DNA of 64,000 nt from Cherax quadricarinatus (Eukaryota > Arthropoda > Malacostraca > Decapoda > Parastacidae), in NCBI RefSeq assembly GCF_038502225.1, contig NC_091298.1:29855333-29919332 (forward strand), given 5' to 3'. Below, in pieces: positions 47,926 to 59,731 of the stretch. Under the pieces are notes generated by a model that did not search any database, was not told the origin of the DNA, and worked only from the letters and a program-made list of their open reading frames with translations. The position numbers were made by a program, and so were the translations under genes. The number at the start of each line of letters is the position of its first letter. Within the stretch, counting starts at the first letter, position 1.

Positions 47926-48179
47926 TTGGCACTGCTACCGACGATACGTTAGATAAATGAACTAATGTGCAGCTTTAAGACATTTATTGCGGCTATAATT
48001 CGCACTCTATGAACTTTGTGAAGGCAATATAAACAGTATAATACTTGGACACACTGGATACGTTAAGGAAGTAAAGTGCTTCTAACCTTATGAAGGTTAT
48101 AGTAGTGGCAGTAGTAATATTAGAGGTATTATTATTAAATATGAGTAAATTAAATAACCCAGAAATGTCAAACATTTAG

Positions 48180-48760
48180 TTATACTCAATTGTTGAGCAT
48201 GCTTATAATTCTTCAACTTATCGGTATTATAAACTACCACCAATGTTATGATACTTGCCAGACATATCAACACTATGAGATCTTGGTATAGAGGGCATCT
48301 CTACCACAACTTACTACCTCTACCCCAACTTTTGGGTATGACATACTGCCACCGGGAAATCCCACCTTCCAGTGACAGTGCCTTCATCTGCTGCACCTCA
48401 TCTGACTCCAGTACGTAAGCCCACTTCTTCCTGCCTGTGCCTCAGATTCAAGACTACATTACTGACCACTTGCTGCTAGACAGGGAGACTGATTACCTCA
48501 TCTTCAACCTGTTCGTCTTCTATTTTTATCTTTGTATTGTACTGATAAAACCATTCGTTGGAGAAACGTCTACTTAATAATTATACCCAGTTGTTTTTAC
48601 ACGTGTCTAATTCTTCAATTTGTCGGTATTGTGTACCACTTATGGTATGATACAGAGTATCGTTACATATATGGTATATAATGCCGCTTATGTTATGAAG
48701 ATGCTTCTGGTGAGCGAAACGTTGCATTTATATCTTCGTTATACATGCCTTAATCCACAT
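48180..48760 (+). repeat. Penelope-type 3' repeat with hammerhead-like motifs
   Basis: 48545-48580 reads GTACTGATAAAACCATTCGT then TGGAGAAACGTCTAC. GTA/TAC can form stem I, AACCA/TTGG stem II, and GAAAC is intact, but the core is CTGATAA. The following TTCAATTTGTCGGTATT also occurs (TTCAACTTATCGGTATT) at 48213, so two partial copies lie in tandem. A further GAAACGTTGC with TTCTGGTGAGC is at 48690-48725. Confidence 0.5.
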
Positions 48761-49720
48761 GAAATATTTCCTCCAATACCATGTGCTACCTGTTATGTCA
48801 AGTCTTTTGTGTGGGACTGCATCAGAAGTCATATTAAAATTCAAGAAACAACACCGTACTTTTGATCATCATTCACTGCCAAAAATGCCTTGCTGTAGAA
48901 ATCCAGTAAATATGTTAGGCAAGAACATCCTTCCCATTGTGAATCGGTTTTTTTTCTATGTTGCTCAAATTGTTCACTTCAAGGTAGCTTCTCAGTGTAT
49001 CTTCTATTAATGTTTCTATTGTTTTGACCAAATTTGGTGTAAGATTAGTTGAGCGGTTGATCTGATTGTAGAGATTAATCTTCCGATTTGAAAGTAGGAA
49101 TCACGTTAACGCTTCAGTATGGCATCAGTTTGAACTGACATAATGGGAGCATATCCGTGGCACTAGTGGCTTTCCTTTTGTCCCTCTCCATGGCCAAACA
49201 ACATTTGTCCATCAATGCATTGATCGAATCGGTAATATCGACAGCAGTTTTGTTCAACATTCTGTATTACCTCTATACCTTTCTTACCCTCCTTTATAAA
49301 CGACATTTTGTTCTGTTTGAACCTGTATCAAGTCTTGACTTGATAAAGCTCTAAGTGAAGCGTGACCTATAAGATATATTTCCTCCAAGCCCAGAGCCCT
49401 TCCATATTTATGGCAATACCTGCCATCTAACAGACGTTGATATGATGGATGGAGGTGAATGAGACGTACCTCAACATAACTCACTTCCTTGACTCTAGTG
49501 AACATGCAACCAGGCAGAGAAATCTCTCTGCAACATTAATGTGGATTAATTCACAGTTTATGCTACACAGAGAGGTGTATTAGTAGCCTGTTTTGCATAA
49601 GAGCTTATCCGGGTTTGTGTTGAAAAGCGGATGTTGCTCACTCATACTTATGTCAGCGTTTAGACCTTTTATGAGGTGCACATGTACGGCATTGCCCAGA
49701 CGTACCTTACTGTCCTGACT
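48761..49720. other. No gene recognised
   Basis: Short frames on both strands without motifs. GTTGATCTGATTGTAGAG at about 49059 may be old LINE sequence. Confidence 0.35.
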
Positions 49721-49734
49721 CGTGCGTGCTGCTG

Positions 49735-51000
49735 AGGCGTACGTCGCCAGAAGCAGCAGCAGCAGCAGTTATGGTGGTGGTGGTAGTAGTAGTAGTAATA
49801 GTAGTAGTAGTAGGAGGAAGAGGAGGATGAGAAGGAGGTGGCAGAGGAGGTGGAGGAGGACTAACAGCAGCAACAGCAATAATAACAACTACAGGAGGAA
49901 GAGAAGCAGGTAAAAATAAGAAAAGTCAGCTATTACAGCAAGAACAACAACTGTAGCAGCAACACAATCAATAACGACAATTATAACAGCAGCTGCAACA
50001 ACAGTTTCAGCAACAGCAACAACTACAACAGCTATAGTAGCAGCAGCAACAACAGCTATAGTGGTAGAAGTAGTAGTAGGAGGAGGAGGAGGGCTAGAGC
50101 AGCAGTAGCAATAACAACAACAGCTATAGCAGCAGCAACACCAACAACAGCAGCTGTAGAAATAGCAGCAACAGTAGGTGCAGGAACAGTTGCAGCAACA
50201 ACAGCTGTAGCAAGAATAGTTGCAGCAACAACAACAGCTGTAACAACAACGGTTACGGCAACAGCAACTACAGCTATAGAAGCCGGAGCAACAACATTTC
50301 TAACAGCAGCAATAGCAGTTATAGCAACAGCTATTGCAGCAGCAGCAACAACAACAGCTATAGCATAGGCGGCAAAACAACTAAAACATCACTGGCAACA
50401 ACAAGTGTCTCGAGACACTCCCCAGATAGGGAGCCAAGGCCGGGTCACCACTACTTAGAAAAGACCCGGGCCGGGCGAATAAAAAAAAAAAAAAAAAAAA
50501 AAGCTATAACATCAATATCGACGATATCTGCAGGAGCACCAGTAACTGCAACAACAGCTATAAAAAGCAGCAATAGTAGATGCAGCAGTAACAGTAACTG
50601 AAACAACAGCAATAGCTGTAATCCTAGAGGTAGCAATAGTGGCAGCAGCAGGAATAGTAATAGCACAGGCAACAGCAGTTGTAACAGCATCGGAATATGT
50701 AGCAGGATCAACTGAAGACGCAGCAGTGACCGTAGAAACAGCAGAACCAGAAGCAGCAATAGTATCACTAATAATAGCAACAGCAAGAGTAGCGGTAGCA
50801 AGAGCAGCAAAAATAGAAGTAACAAAAATAGCAGCAATAGAAGAAGCAACAGTAGGAGCATCTGTAACAGTAGCACCAACGGCTACAGAAGCAGCAGCAA
50901 AACTAGCAACAGCAGTAGCAGCAGCAGTAACAGCAGCAACAGCAGTAGTAATAGTAGCAGCAGCAACAGTAGCAGTAACAACATCGGTTCTATTCCACTA
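49735..51000. repeat. CAG/CAA/TAG-rich trinucleotide tract
   Basis: Long imperfect (CAR)n and (TAG)n mixture broken by a LINE 3' end at 50405-50502. Frames through it give poly-Ala/Thr/Val or poly-Leu, depending on strand, and are repeat artefacts. Confidence 0.9.
50405..50502 (+). mobile_element. LINE 3' end with poly-A, severely truncated
   Basis: GAGACACTCCCCAGATAGGG, then GCCAAGGCCGGGTCACCAC, then CCGGGCCGGGCGAAT and about 22 A. The mirrored family is at 63855-64000. Insertion inside the trinucleotide tract. Confidence 0.7.
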
Positions 51001-51125
51001 GAGCTTATATCCTGAAACCAATGAGTAAATTGCTTACATTTTGAATAGCATAAACTGGTAATGTTTTCAGAAGTAGGTTCTAATATTGCACTGACCTTTT
51101 AACTCCGTTCCCTGACCTGCTCTCT

Positions 51126-51207
<82 letters not shown>
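51126..51207. repeat. (CA)n microsatellite
   Basis: About forty CA units. Confidence 0.98.
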
Positions 51208-51360
51208 AGCACTCCTCGTAGAGGTGAACGAGCTTCAGCCATCACTGAATAAAAGGACTTCTAACCATGGAAGGTAAGAATTAATATGCAAAATTATTGG
51301 GGAAACAAGAAATATGTGTTAAGACAAAAAATGAAAAAGTAACGTTACTCATTGTGTAGA

Positions 51361-53466
51361 CTATGTCAGAGGCAGCCTATCACACACTAGCTATGTCAGA
51401 GGCAGCCTATCACACACTAGCTATGTCAGAGGCAGCCTATCACACACTAGCTATGTCAGAGGCAGCCTATCACACACTAGCTATGTCAGAGGCAGCCTAT
51501 CACACACTAGCTATGTCAGAGGCAGCCTATCACACACTAGCTATGTCAGAAGCAGCCTATCACACACTAGCTATGTCAGAGGCAGCCTATCACACACTAG
51601 CTATGTCAGAGGCAGCCTATCACACACTAGCTATGTCAGAGGCAGCCTATCACACACTAGCTATGTCAGAGGCAGCCTATCACACACTAGCTATGTCAGA
51701 GGCAGCCTATCACACACTAGCTATGTCAGAGGCAGCCTATCACACACTAGCTATGTCAGAGGCAGCCTATCACACACTAGCTATGACAGAGGCAGCCTAT
51801 CACACACTAGCTATGTCAGAGGCAGCCTATCACACACTAGCTATGTCAGAGGCAGCCTATCACACACTAGCTATGTCAGAGGCAGCCTATCACACACTAG
51901 CTATGTCAGAGGCAGCCTATCACACACTAGCTATGTCAGAGGCAGCCTATCACACACTAGCTATGTCAAAGGCAGCCTGTCACACACTAGCTATGTCAGA
52001 GGCAGCCTGTCACACACTAGCTATGTCAGAGGCAGCCTATCACACACTAGCTATGTAAGAGGCAGCCTATCACACACTAGCTATGTCAGAGGCAGCCTAT
52101 CACACACTAGCTATGTAAGAGGCAGCCTATCACACACTAGCTATGTCAGAGGCAGCCTATCACACATTAGCTATGTAAGAGGCAGCCTATCACACACTAG
52201 CTATGTCAGAGGCAGCCTATCACACACTAGCTATGTCAGAGGCAGCCTATCACACACTAGCTATGTCAGAGGCAGCTTATCACACACTAGCTATGTCAGA
52301 GGCAGCCTGTCACACACTAGCTATGTCAGAGGCAGCCTGTCACACACTAGCTATGTCAGAGGCAGCCTATCACACACTAGCTGTGTCAGAGGCAGCCTAT
52401 CACACACTAGCTATGTAAGAGGCAGCCTATCACACACTAGCTATGTCAGAGGCAGCCTGTCACACACTAGCTATGTCAGAGGCAGCCTGTCACACACTAG
52501 CTATGTCAGAGGCAGTCTATCACACACTAGCTGTGTCAGAGGCAGCCTATCACACACTAGCTGTGTCAGAGGCAGCCTATCACACACTATGTCAGAGGCA
52601 GCCTATCACACACTAGCTATGTCAGAGGCAGCCTGCCACACACTAGCTATGTCAGAGGCAGTCTATCACACACTAGCTGTGTCAGAGGCAGCCTATCACA
52701 CACTAGCTGTGTCAGAGGCAGCCTATCACACACTATGTCAGAGGCAGCCTATCACACACTAGCTATGTCAGAGGCAGCCTATCACACACTAGCTATGTCA
52801 GAGGCAGCCTATCACACACTAGCTGTGTCAGAGGCAGCCTGTCACACACTAGCTATGTCAGAGGCAGCCTATCACACACTAGCTATGTCAGAGGCAGCCT
52901 ATCACACACTAGCTGTGTCAGAGGCAGCCTATCACACACTATGTCAGAGGCAGCCTATCACACACTAGCTATGTCAGAGGCAGCCTATCACACACTAGCT
53001 ATGTCAGAGGCAGGCTATCACACACTAGCTGTGTCAGAGGCAGCCTGTCACACTAGCTATGTCAGAGGCAGCCTATCACACACTAGCTGTGTCAGAGGCA
53101 GCCTATCACACACTATGTCAGAGGCAGCCTATCACACACTAGCTATGTCAGAGGCAGCCTATCACACACTAGCTGTGTCAGAGGCAGCCTATCACACACT
53201 AGCTGTGTCAGAGGCAGCCTATCACACACTAGCTGTGTCAGAGGCAGCCTATCACACACTATGTCAGAGGCAGCCTATCACACACTAGCTGTGTCAGAGG
53301 CAGCCTATCACACACTAGCTGTGTCAGAGGCAGCCTATCACACACTAGCTGTGTCAGAGGCAGCCTATCACACACTATGTCAGAGGCAGCCTATCACACA
53401 CTAGCTATGTCAGAGGCAGCCTATCACACACTAGCTGTGTCAGAGGCAGCCTATCACACACTAGCT
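51361..53466. repeat. 30-bp satellite, about 70 copies
   Basis: Unit CTATGTCAGAGGCAGCCTAT plus CACACACTAG. The first ~40 units are almost identical; variants (GTAAGA, CCTGTC, CTGTGT) accumulate after 52000. From 52588 a 26-bp short unit lacking AGCT appears every 4-7 units. The open frame of ten-residue repeats (MSEAAYHTLA) exists because 30 is a multiple of three; there is no evidence that it is expressed. Confidence 0.98.
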
Positions 53467-53647
53467 ATGCTTTTACACCGAGAGAAAATAAAACTAGTGG
53501 ATGGATGGAGAGAATAATTAAAATAAACTTCAATCAGGTCAGGCAGGAAAGATTCATAGAAAAATTATTAATGAAAATGTAACTTTGTAGAAAGAAATGG
53601 AAGGAATGAAAGTTAACATGACTCAACGGCACACATTGCTGTATAGC

Positions 53648-53690
53648 CCTTGTGGCTTAGCGCTTCTTTTTTTATTGTAATAATAACGGC
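53648..53690 (+). mobile_element. LINE 3' tail remnant
   Basis: GCCCTTGTGGCTTAGCGCTT and CTTTTTTTATTGTAATAATAA match the tail of the 5.3-10.7 kb LINE. Confidence 0.55.
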
Positions 53691-53754
53691 ACACAACATT
53701 AAATATAAGAACTAAAATAATAATGATGAGAGAGGAGACGGATCATGAACTGGG

Positions 53755-53970
53755 ATTTTTTTTTCAGCACACTGGCCGTCTCCCACCGAGGTGGAGTGAC
53801 CCGAGAAAGAATAATAATATTTTTCTTCTCTTTACATTTAGTAATTTATACAGGAGGAGGAGTTGCTATTCCCTTACTCCCGATGTTTTAGTCATCTCTT
53901 ACGACACGCATGGTTTAGTGAGGAAGGATTATTCTCCAGTTTGCCATGAAGATTATTATTATTATTATTA
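53755..53970 (-). mobile_element. RTE-like LINE 3' UTR remnant
   Basis: CACTGGCCGTCTCCCACCGA then GTGGAGTGACCCGAGAAAG is the family's 3' end. CATCTCTTACGACACGCATG (about 53892) lies further inside. It ends in (ATT)n. Confidence 0.65.
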
Positions 53971-54442
53971 TTACATTGTAAAAATATGAAGAATGTATAG
54001 AGGAGACAAATGATTTGGATAACGCAAAATATAATAATATAGAAAACAGTTATGCAGGAATAACTCGGTAAAAAACAGAACTAGGACACTCGGTGAAGCT
54101 AGCTCTCAGTGTCTCTGGAAATATTATTTAAGCTCTTAGACAAGGAGAAGATAATCAGGCCAAAATTAAAGATAGTTTAGTAAAAATAATTCCAGCAGTA
54201 AATTCCTCCACCAATACAACAATATTGGTAGAAGAATTTACTGCTGGAGCCAGTATAATTCTAGAAAATAAAAGAGGAAATTCCAAATATATAAAAGTTA
54301 TTTAGGGATATAATAGAGAAGAAATTATTATTGTTTTTCGCTGTATCCAGAAAGAATAAAATCAAAGAAAGAAAGAATAAAAGTAATAAATTACAAAGTA
54401 TACAGTGGATTTAAATTTTTAAGAAGATATAATGGGACTGGG

Positions 54443-54445
<3 letters not shown>
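53971..54445. other. A/T-rich; one short inverted pair
   Basis: TTCCAGCAGTAAATTC (54190) and GAATTTACTGCTGGAG (54233) form a stem of about 15 bp around ATTGTTGTATTGG-like text. No gene. Confidence 0.5.
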
Positions 54446-54446
<1 letters not shown>

Positions 54447-54532
<86 letters not shown>

Positions 54533-54560
54533 GTATATATATATATATAATATAGGGAGG
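54447..54560. repeat. (TA)n microsatellite
   Basis: Over 100 bp, with a TTATG break near 54530. Confidence 0.95.
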
Positions 54561-54680
54561 TACCACCTCTAGAACTGTTCTGGGGACTCTCATCCTCAGA
54601 GAAAAGAATAAACTTGCTTCAGGGAAAACTCAAGGTTCTCCCTGAAGCTGTTTGAGAATTTCCTCCTACCACCCCCTATA
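54548..54680 (+). mobile_element. Penelope-family 3' segment, second copy
   Basis: GGAGGTACCACCTCTAGAAC, then GACTCTCATCCTCAGAG, then CCTGAAGCTGTTTGAGAATT, collinear with 35116-35240. Like that copy it directly follows (TA)n. Confidence 0.6.
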
Positions 54681-54725
54681 TTTCAAGTATGTTTTATTTA
54701 AAGACAAAATACATTGGCCAAACAT

Positions 54726-56059
54726 TCACAAAAATACAACAGAAAACATAGGTAACTCAGAGCTACATCTCGAATACTTCGTCCAGCTCCCCTGCGGTGG
54801 CCGCGTGCCCAGAATGCTGCAGGCATTTCCTCTCTGGATCGCAACACTGAGTCTCTGAAAGAGGAAGCTGGTCGCCCTGTGGTCCTTGGTTTCTATGATG
54901 AGCTTTTTCACCCAGCTCTTTGAGGAACTTTAGAGCACACTTACCCCATGCTCCAAGGGTCTCCGACCCTATTGGAATGAAGTTATAGCAAGGGGGAAGG
55001 TCTTCATATTTTCGGATCTTCTGGGTCTCCCTGTGGCTGGCAGCTCCACCCCCTTCCACTACGGAGTATGGCAAGTAGGTGTCTTCCAATGTGGCAGCAC
55101 AGGTGTAGTCCCAGGCAATCTGCTTTCCATCCTTCCAGGGTAGCATATTGGCTCAATCAGGACGCTTTTGACTTCCATCAGACCTCTGTACTTGGGGTTC
55201 CCGTTGAGCTGGGCAACGGGCTGTGGCGAGGCTTCTGTTTATGATGTCATTGACCTCCTCATGTCTGGCGTACTTCCCTTCTGCTGTGTGACACACGAGA
55301 CCATGAAGTCCGAATTGATCAGCTGTCGCCCTGCCGCAAATACACCTATGTTCGGTGAGGATGGTGGCGGGTAGGCGAAGAGCAACACCAATCCGAATGG
55401 CCTGTGGGTCGAGATGGGTGCCCAGGGAGGAATTGGGGACAGCTAACAGGAAATCTCCTGAGTGTGGTGCCTTCACTGCCAGGAGACGAGCTTTGTCCTT
55501 TCCTGAAGCAATGGAGAGCATTGTGTTGGCGATTTTTTCCATGATCGGTTTGTCCCAGTGGGACCGTTTGTGCTCTTTGGGAGGAGCTGGTCTACTGGAG
55601 GAGTCTGTAAGGGGTGTCCCACCGAATCGCTGCTTCAGTAAACCTGGGGTCTTGAGCTCCTACCACGTCTCTCAAGCGTTCGGGAACTATCTTCTTGACT
55701 AATGCATTGGAAGCCAAACACGAAGACAGAAAAGCAGGTAAAGCAACATGCGTTGCTTTACGCACCCCTATACCTCCCAGTCGCACTGGGAGGGTTGCCT
55801 GATCCCATTGCTCATCCTCTAGTGACAGGGTCAGTGCCTTCTTAAAAGTTGATCTTAGGTGGGCGTCATATTCATCGAGTGTTGGGTTGTCAAAAGAGGG
55901 TGCACACCTCAAGAAGTAATTGAGTCTTGACATAGTAAGACACCTTGTGAGGAGATACAGAGCATCATGGGCATCAAGATCGCTTATTCTCTCCTCCATT
56001 CTCATCAGGTCATTCAATTTGTCCCTGAGAACAAACCTGAGGACAAAAAATAAGATCAC
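54726..56059 (-). pseudogene. RT C-terminus with zinc motif and PD-(D/E)XK-like endonuclease, broken
   Basis: First part (56059-55592): RCLTMSRLNYFLRCAPSF and ATLPVRLGGIGVRKATHVAL, an RT thumb-like region. Second part (55542-55153): RCICGRATADQFGLHGLVC, a C-x-C...H-x3-C zinc motif, then YARHEEVNDII. It ends RPD and a TGA. Third part (55146 on, same frame): LPWKDGKQIAWDYTC, so the pattern PD-x15-D is kept except for the stop in it. KIRKYEDLPPCYNFIPIGSE then supplies the lysine. A frameshift near 54905 leads into FLFQRLSVAIQRGNACSIL. Zinc motif plus restriction-like nuclease after RT resembles RLE-bearing non-LTR elements, but the palm is absent here. Three lesions make it inactive. Confidence 0.6.
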
Positions 56060-56080
56060 AATAAACAGGCGATATCAGAA

Positions 56081-56225
56081 TATGCAAAACAACCACTGTG
56101 AAAGAGTCGTGAAATTCCAAGCGCTTTCGTGACTTCTCACATTGTCAAGGATAATGTGATAATGATGAGAAGTCACGAAACCGCTTGGAATTTCACTACT
56201 CTTTCACAGTGGTTGTTTTTGCATA
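56081..56225. repeat. Foldback hairpin 1 (arms ~63 bp)
   Basis: TATGCAAAACAACCACTGTG and following bases to 56143 are mirrored at 56161-56225. Each arm contains CCAAGCGCTTTCGTGACTTC, which on its complement gives CACGAAAGCGCTTGG, a hammerhead-like end with the self-complementary AAGCGCTT. Confidence 0.8.
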
Positions 56226-56237
56226 TATATATATATA

Positions 56238-56238
<1 letters not shown>

Positions 56239-56279
<41 letters not shown>
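56239..56279. repeat. (GT)n microsatellite
   Basis: About nineteen GT units between hairpins 1 and 2. Confidence 0.95.
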
Positions 56280-56286
56280 TATCACA

Positions 56287-56431
56287 ATATGCAGAAGAAC
56301 CACTGTGAAAAGAATAGTGAACCTCCAAGTGCTTTCGTGATTTCTCACATTATCAAGTTCCATGATAATGTGAGAATTCACGAAAGCACTTGGAAGTTCA
56401 CTATGCTCATTACAATGATTGTTCTGCATAT
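56287..56431. repeat. Foldback hairpin 2 (arms ~69 bp)
   Basis: ATATGCAGAAGAACCACTGT to 56355 mirrors 56363-56431 with few mismatches. It shares CCAAGTGCTTTCGTGATTTC with hairpin 1 but is clearly diverged from it, so the two hairpins are separate copies of one family. Confidence 0.8.
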
Positions 56432-56446
56432 CTATGTTTATATATA

Positions 56447-56447
56447 C

Positions 56448-56527
<80 letters not shown>

Positions 56528-56551
56528 GTGTGTGTGTGTGTGTGTGTGTGT
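56447..56551. repeat. (TA)n and (GT)n microsatellite
   Basis: About 75 bp TA, then (GT)n. Confidence 0.95.
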
Positions 56552-56640
56552 GCAAAACAACCACTGTGAATGAGTAGTGAAATTCCAAGCGCTTTCGTGA
56601 CTACTCACATTGTCAAGGAACTATGAAAGTTATACATCAA
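56552..56640 (-). repeat. Single arm of the foldback family
   Basis: AACAACCACTGTGAATGAGT to CAAGGAACTATGAAAG matches the left arm of hairpin 1 without a mirror. On the minus strand it reads TTCC-TTGACAA, a stem-II-like GTGAGTAGTCAC, GAAA, GCGCTT and GGAA, in hammerhead order with a changed core. Confidence 0.55.
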
Positions 56641-56694
56641 AGGAAGGCAATAAAAGGGCTTAGACCACACCTCACAGTCAACTCCCACAACATA

Positions 56695-56733
<39 letters not shown>

Positions 56734-56734
56734 A

Positions 56735-56772
<38 letters not shown>
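56695..56772. repeat. (TA)n with CTATCTA breaks
   Basis: About 75 bp, immediately left of MITE copy 3. Confidence 0.95.
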
Positions 56773-56773
<1 letters not shown>

Positions 56774-57085
56774 CGCCGAATAGGTAAAACTTGCTGTTTT
56801 GGCTGAAACAGCAACGCTCTAGTTGCCGAGTAAGGCAAACGAAAATTTGTGTATGTAATAATTTCGCAAAAATCATTCTGAACCTAAGGAAAGAAAATGT
56901 ATTGCATTGTGTTTGTTTATTATTAAATTACTGGAAAGTTATCTAAAATATATTTAGTTGGATTAGGCTAAATTAAATTGTTCTTTTTATAATAAGGTTG
57001 GATAAGTTTTTTAAGGTACTTTAGGTACAAAATTGTTAATTTTTACATTAACATAAATTAAAAAAATATATCTTTAAACGTATAC
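56773..57085. mobile_element. MITE-like element copy 3, truncated at the right
   Basis: Starts GCGCCGAATAGGTAAAACTT and follows copies 1 and 2 as far as AAAAAATATATCTTTAAACG (57062), then stops where the LINE 3' end begins. More diverged than copies 1 and 2 are from each other. Confidence 0.7.
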
Positions 57086-59335
57086 TTAGAGAATACCTGG
57101 AGAGGGTTTCTGAGGTCAACGCCTCCCGCGGCTCGGTCTGAGACCAGGCCTCTTGGTGGATCAGGGTCTGACCAACCAGGCTGTTACTGCTGGCCACACG
57201 CAAACTGACGTACGAACTACAGTCTGGCTGGTCAAGTACTGACTTCAGGTGCTTGCCCAGTGCCTTCTTGAAGACAGCTAAGGGTCTATTGGTAATCCCC
57301 CTTATGTATGCTGGGAGGCAGTTGGGCCCCTGACACTTGTGTTGTCTCTCAGTGTACTCGTGGCGCCCCTGCTTTTCATTGGGGGAATGTTGCATTTCCT
57401 GCCCAGTCTGTTCCTTTCATAGGGAGTGATTTTCGTGTTCCAAGTGTATATTATCATGTATCTCTCTCTCGCCTGCATTCCGGGGAATACAAATCAACGG
57501 AGTTCAACCGTTCCCAGTAATTTAGGTGCCTTATCGTACTTAAGCGTACCGTGAAAGTTCTTTGTACATTCTCCAGGTCAGCAACTTTGCCTGTCTTGAA
57601 GGGGGCAGTTAGTGTATAACCGTATTCCAGCCTAGAGAAAACAAGCGATTTGAAGAAAATCATCATGAGCTTGACGTTCCTTGTTTTGAAGGTTCTCATT
57701 ATCCATCCTATCATTTTTCTAGCAGATGCCTTAGATACATTGTTGTGGTCTTTGAAGGCGAGATCCTCTAAGATTATCACTCCTAAGTCCTTCACAATAC
57801 TTTTTCGCTCTATTGCATTGTTAGAATTTGTTGTATATCCTGATACAGTTTTAATTTCCTTAAGTTTTCCATATCTGAGTAGTTGAAATTTCTCTTCATT
57901 GAACTTCATATTGTTTTGAGTGGCCCATATGAAGATTTGGTTGATATCCGCTTGGAGTCTTGCTGTGTCTTCGATGGAGGTCACTGTCATGGCAATCCTG
58001 GTGTCATTCGCAAAGGAAGACACGGAAAGGAAGACATCTCTGTCTGTGTCAGTTATGAAGATAAATAGGATGGGAGCGAGTATTGTACCTTGTGGAACAG
58101 AGCTTTTCACTGTTGCCGCCTCTGATTTTACTCTGTTTATTATTACTTTGTGCTCTATTTGTTAGGAAGTTATAAATCCATCTACCAATTTGTCCCGTTG
58201 TTCCTTTATCAAGCATTTTGTGCGCTATTATACCATGGTCACACTTGTCGAAGGCTTTTGCAAAGTCTGTGTATACTACATCTGCATTTTGTTTATCCTT
58301 TATAGCATCCAGGACCCTGTCATAGTGGTTCAGTAGCTGGGACAGGCAGGAGCGACCTGCTCTAAACCCGTGTTACCCTGGGTTGTGTAATTGATGGGTA
58401 TCTGGGTGGTTGGCGATCTTGCTTCTTAGAACTCTTTCAAAGATTTTTATGATATGGGATGTTAGTGCTGTCGGTCTGTATTTTTTTGCAACTGCTTTAC
58501 TGCCATCTTTGTAGAGTGGGGCTATGTCTGTTGGTTTTAGTGAGTGGGGGATGACCCCTGTGTAAATGTTCCTTCTCCATAGAATGCTGAAGGCATGTGA
58601 AAGGGGCTTCTTGCAGTTCTTGATGAACACGGAGTTCCATGAGTCGGACCCTTGGGCAGAGTGCACGGGATGTCATTTATTGCCTTTTCAGAGTCTTGTG
58701 GTGTTAGGATAATATCAGAGATTTTTGAGATAACCAAATTTTGGGTGTCATTCATAATTCATTTAAATTGTCGACCTTTAGTCTTGGTAATGGCTCGCTG
58801 ACACTGAGCCGTACAGGGACTTTAGTATCTCACTCATTTCTATGCTGTCATCTGTGCATGTCCCATCTCTCCTAAGCAGGGGTCCAATACTGGAAGTTTT
58901 TTTCCCTTAGATTTGGCATAAGAAAAGAAGTATTTTAATTTTTTTAAAATTTCCTTTATGGCTTTTAGTTCTTCCTGAGATTCTTGTCTCCTGTAAGATT
59001 CCTTCAGCTTAAGTTCTATATTTGCTATTTCACTGACCAGTGCCTTCATTCGTATTTCAGATATATTGGCCTCTCTCAGCAGCTCTGTTATTCTTCGCCT
59101 TCGTCTGTATAGGGAGCGTCTCTTTCTAGTTTATATTTTGTCGTTCTTTTTCTTAATGGAATGTGCCTTGAGCAGACATCAAGAACCACAGAGTCATTTT
59201 TTCTAGGCAAATGTTTGGATCCATGTTGTTTAGGATATCTTCCCAGTTTGTTTCATTTAGGCCACGGTTGACTTGTTACCATTGTATGTTTTTGTTATTG
59301 AAATTGAATTTTTTGATGACACCCTCATGATTGAT
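57086..59335 (-). mobile_element. CR1-group LINE, 5'-truncated, nearly continuous RT
   Basis: From the 5' side on the minus strand: a coiled-coil-like Lys/Glu-rich linker (59049-58840, KALVSEIANIELKLKESYRR), then WNSVFIKNCKKPLSHAF and TDIAPLYKDGSKAVAKKYRP (58666-58373). GFRAGRSCLSQLLNHYDRV and YTDFAKAFDKCDHGIIAHK (about 58360-58230) follow, then SSVPQGTILAPILFIFIT and the catalytic box as SSFANDTRI (about 58015-58000). The thumb has VKDLGVIILEDLAFKDHN and SRLEYGYTL, and the end has LPAYIRGITNRPLAVFKKAL. FAND replaces FADD, so a metal-binding Asp is lost even where the frame is open. The (TA)n at 59342 marks the truncation. Confidence 0.8.
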
Positions 59336-59338
59336 CAC

Positions 59339-59728
<390 letters not shown>

Positions 59729-59731
<3 letters not shown>

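Noticed and set aside
50451..51001. Poly-Leu and Ala/Thr/Val-rich proteins on opposite strands
   Set aside because: Both are translations of the CAG/CAA/TAG tract; no gene structure.
51363..52058. Secreted or structural repeat protein (ten-residue repeats)
   Set aside because: The open frame exists because the 30-bp unit is a multiple of three; variants elsewhere in the array introduce stops and frame changes, and no promoter, signal peptide or splice context is seen.
51361..53466. CRISPR-like array
   Set aside because: Units are contiguous and nearly identical with no unique spacers, and the context is eukaryotic; it is a satellite.
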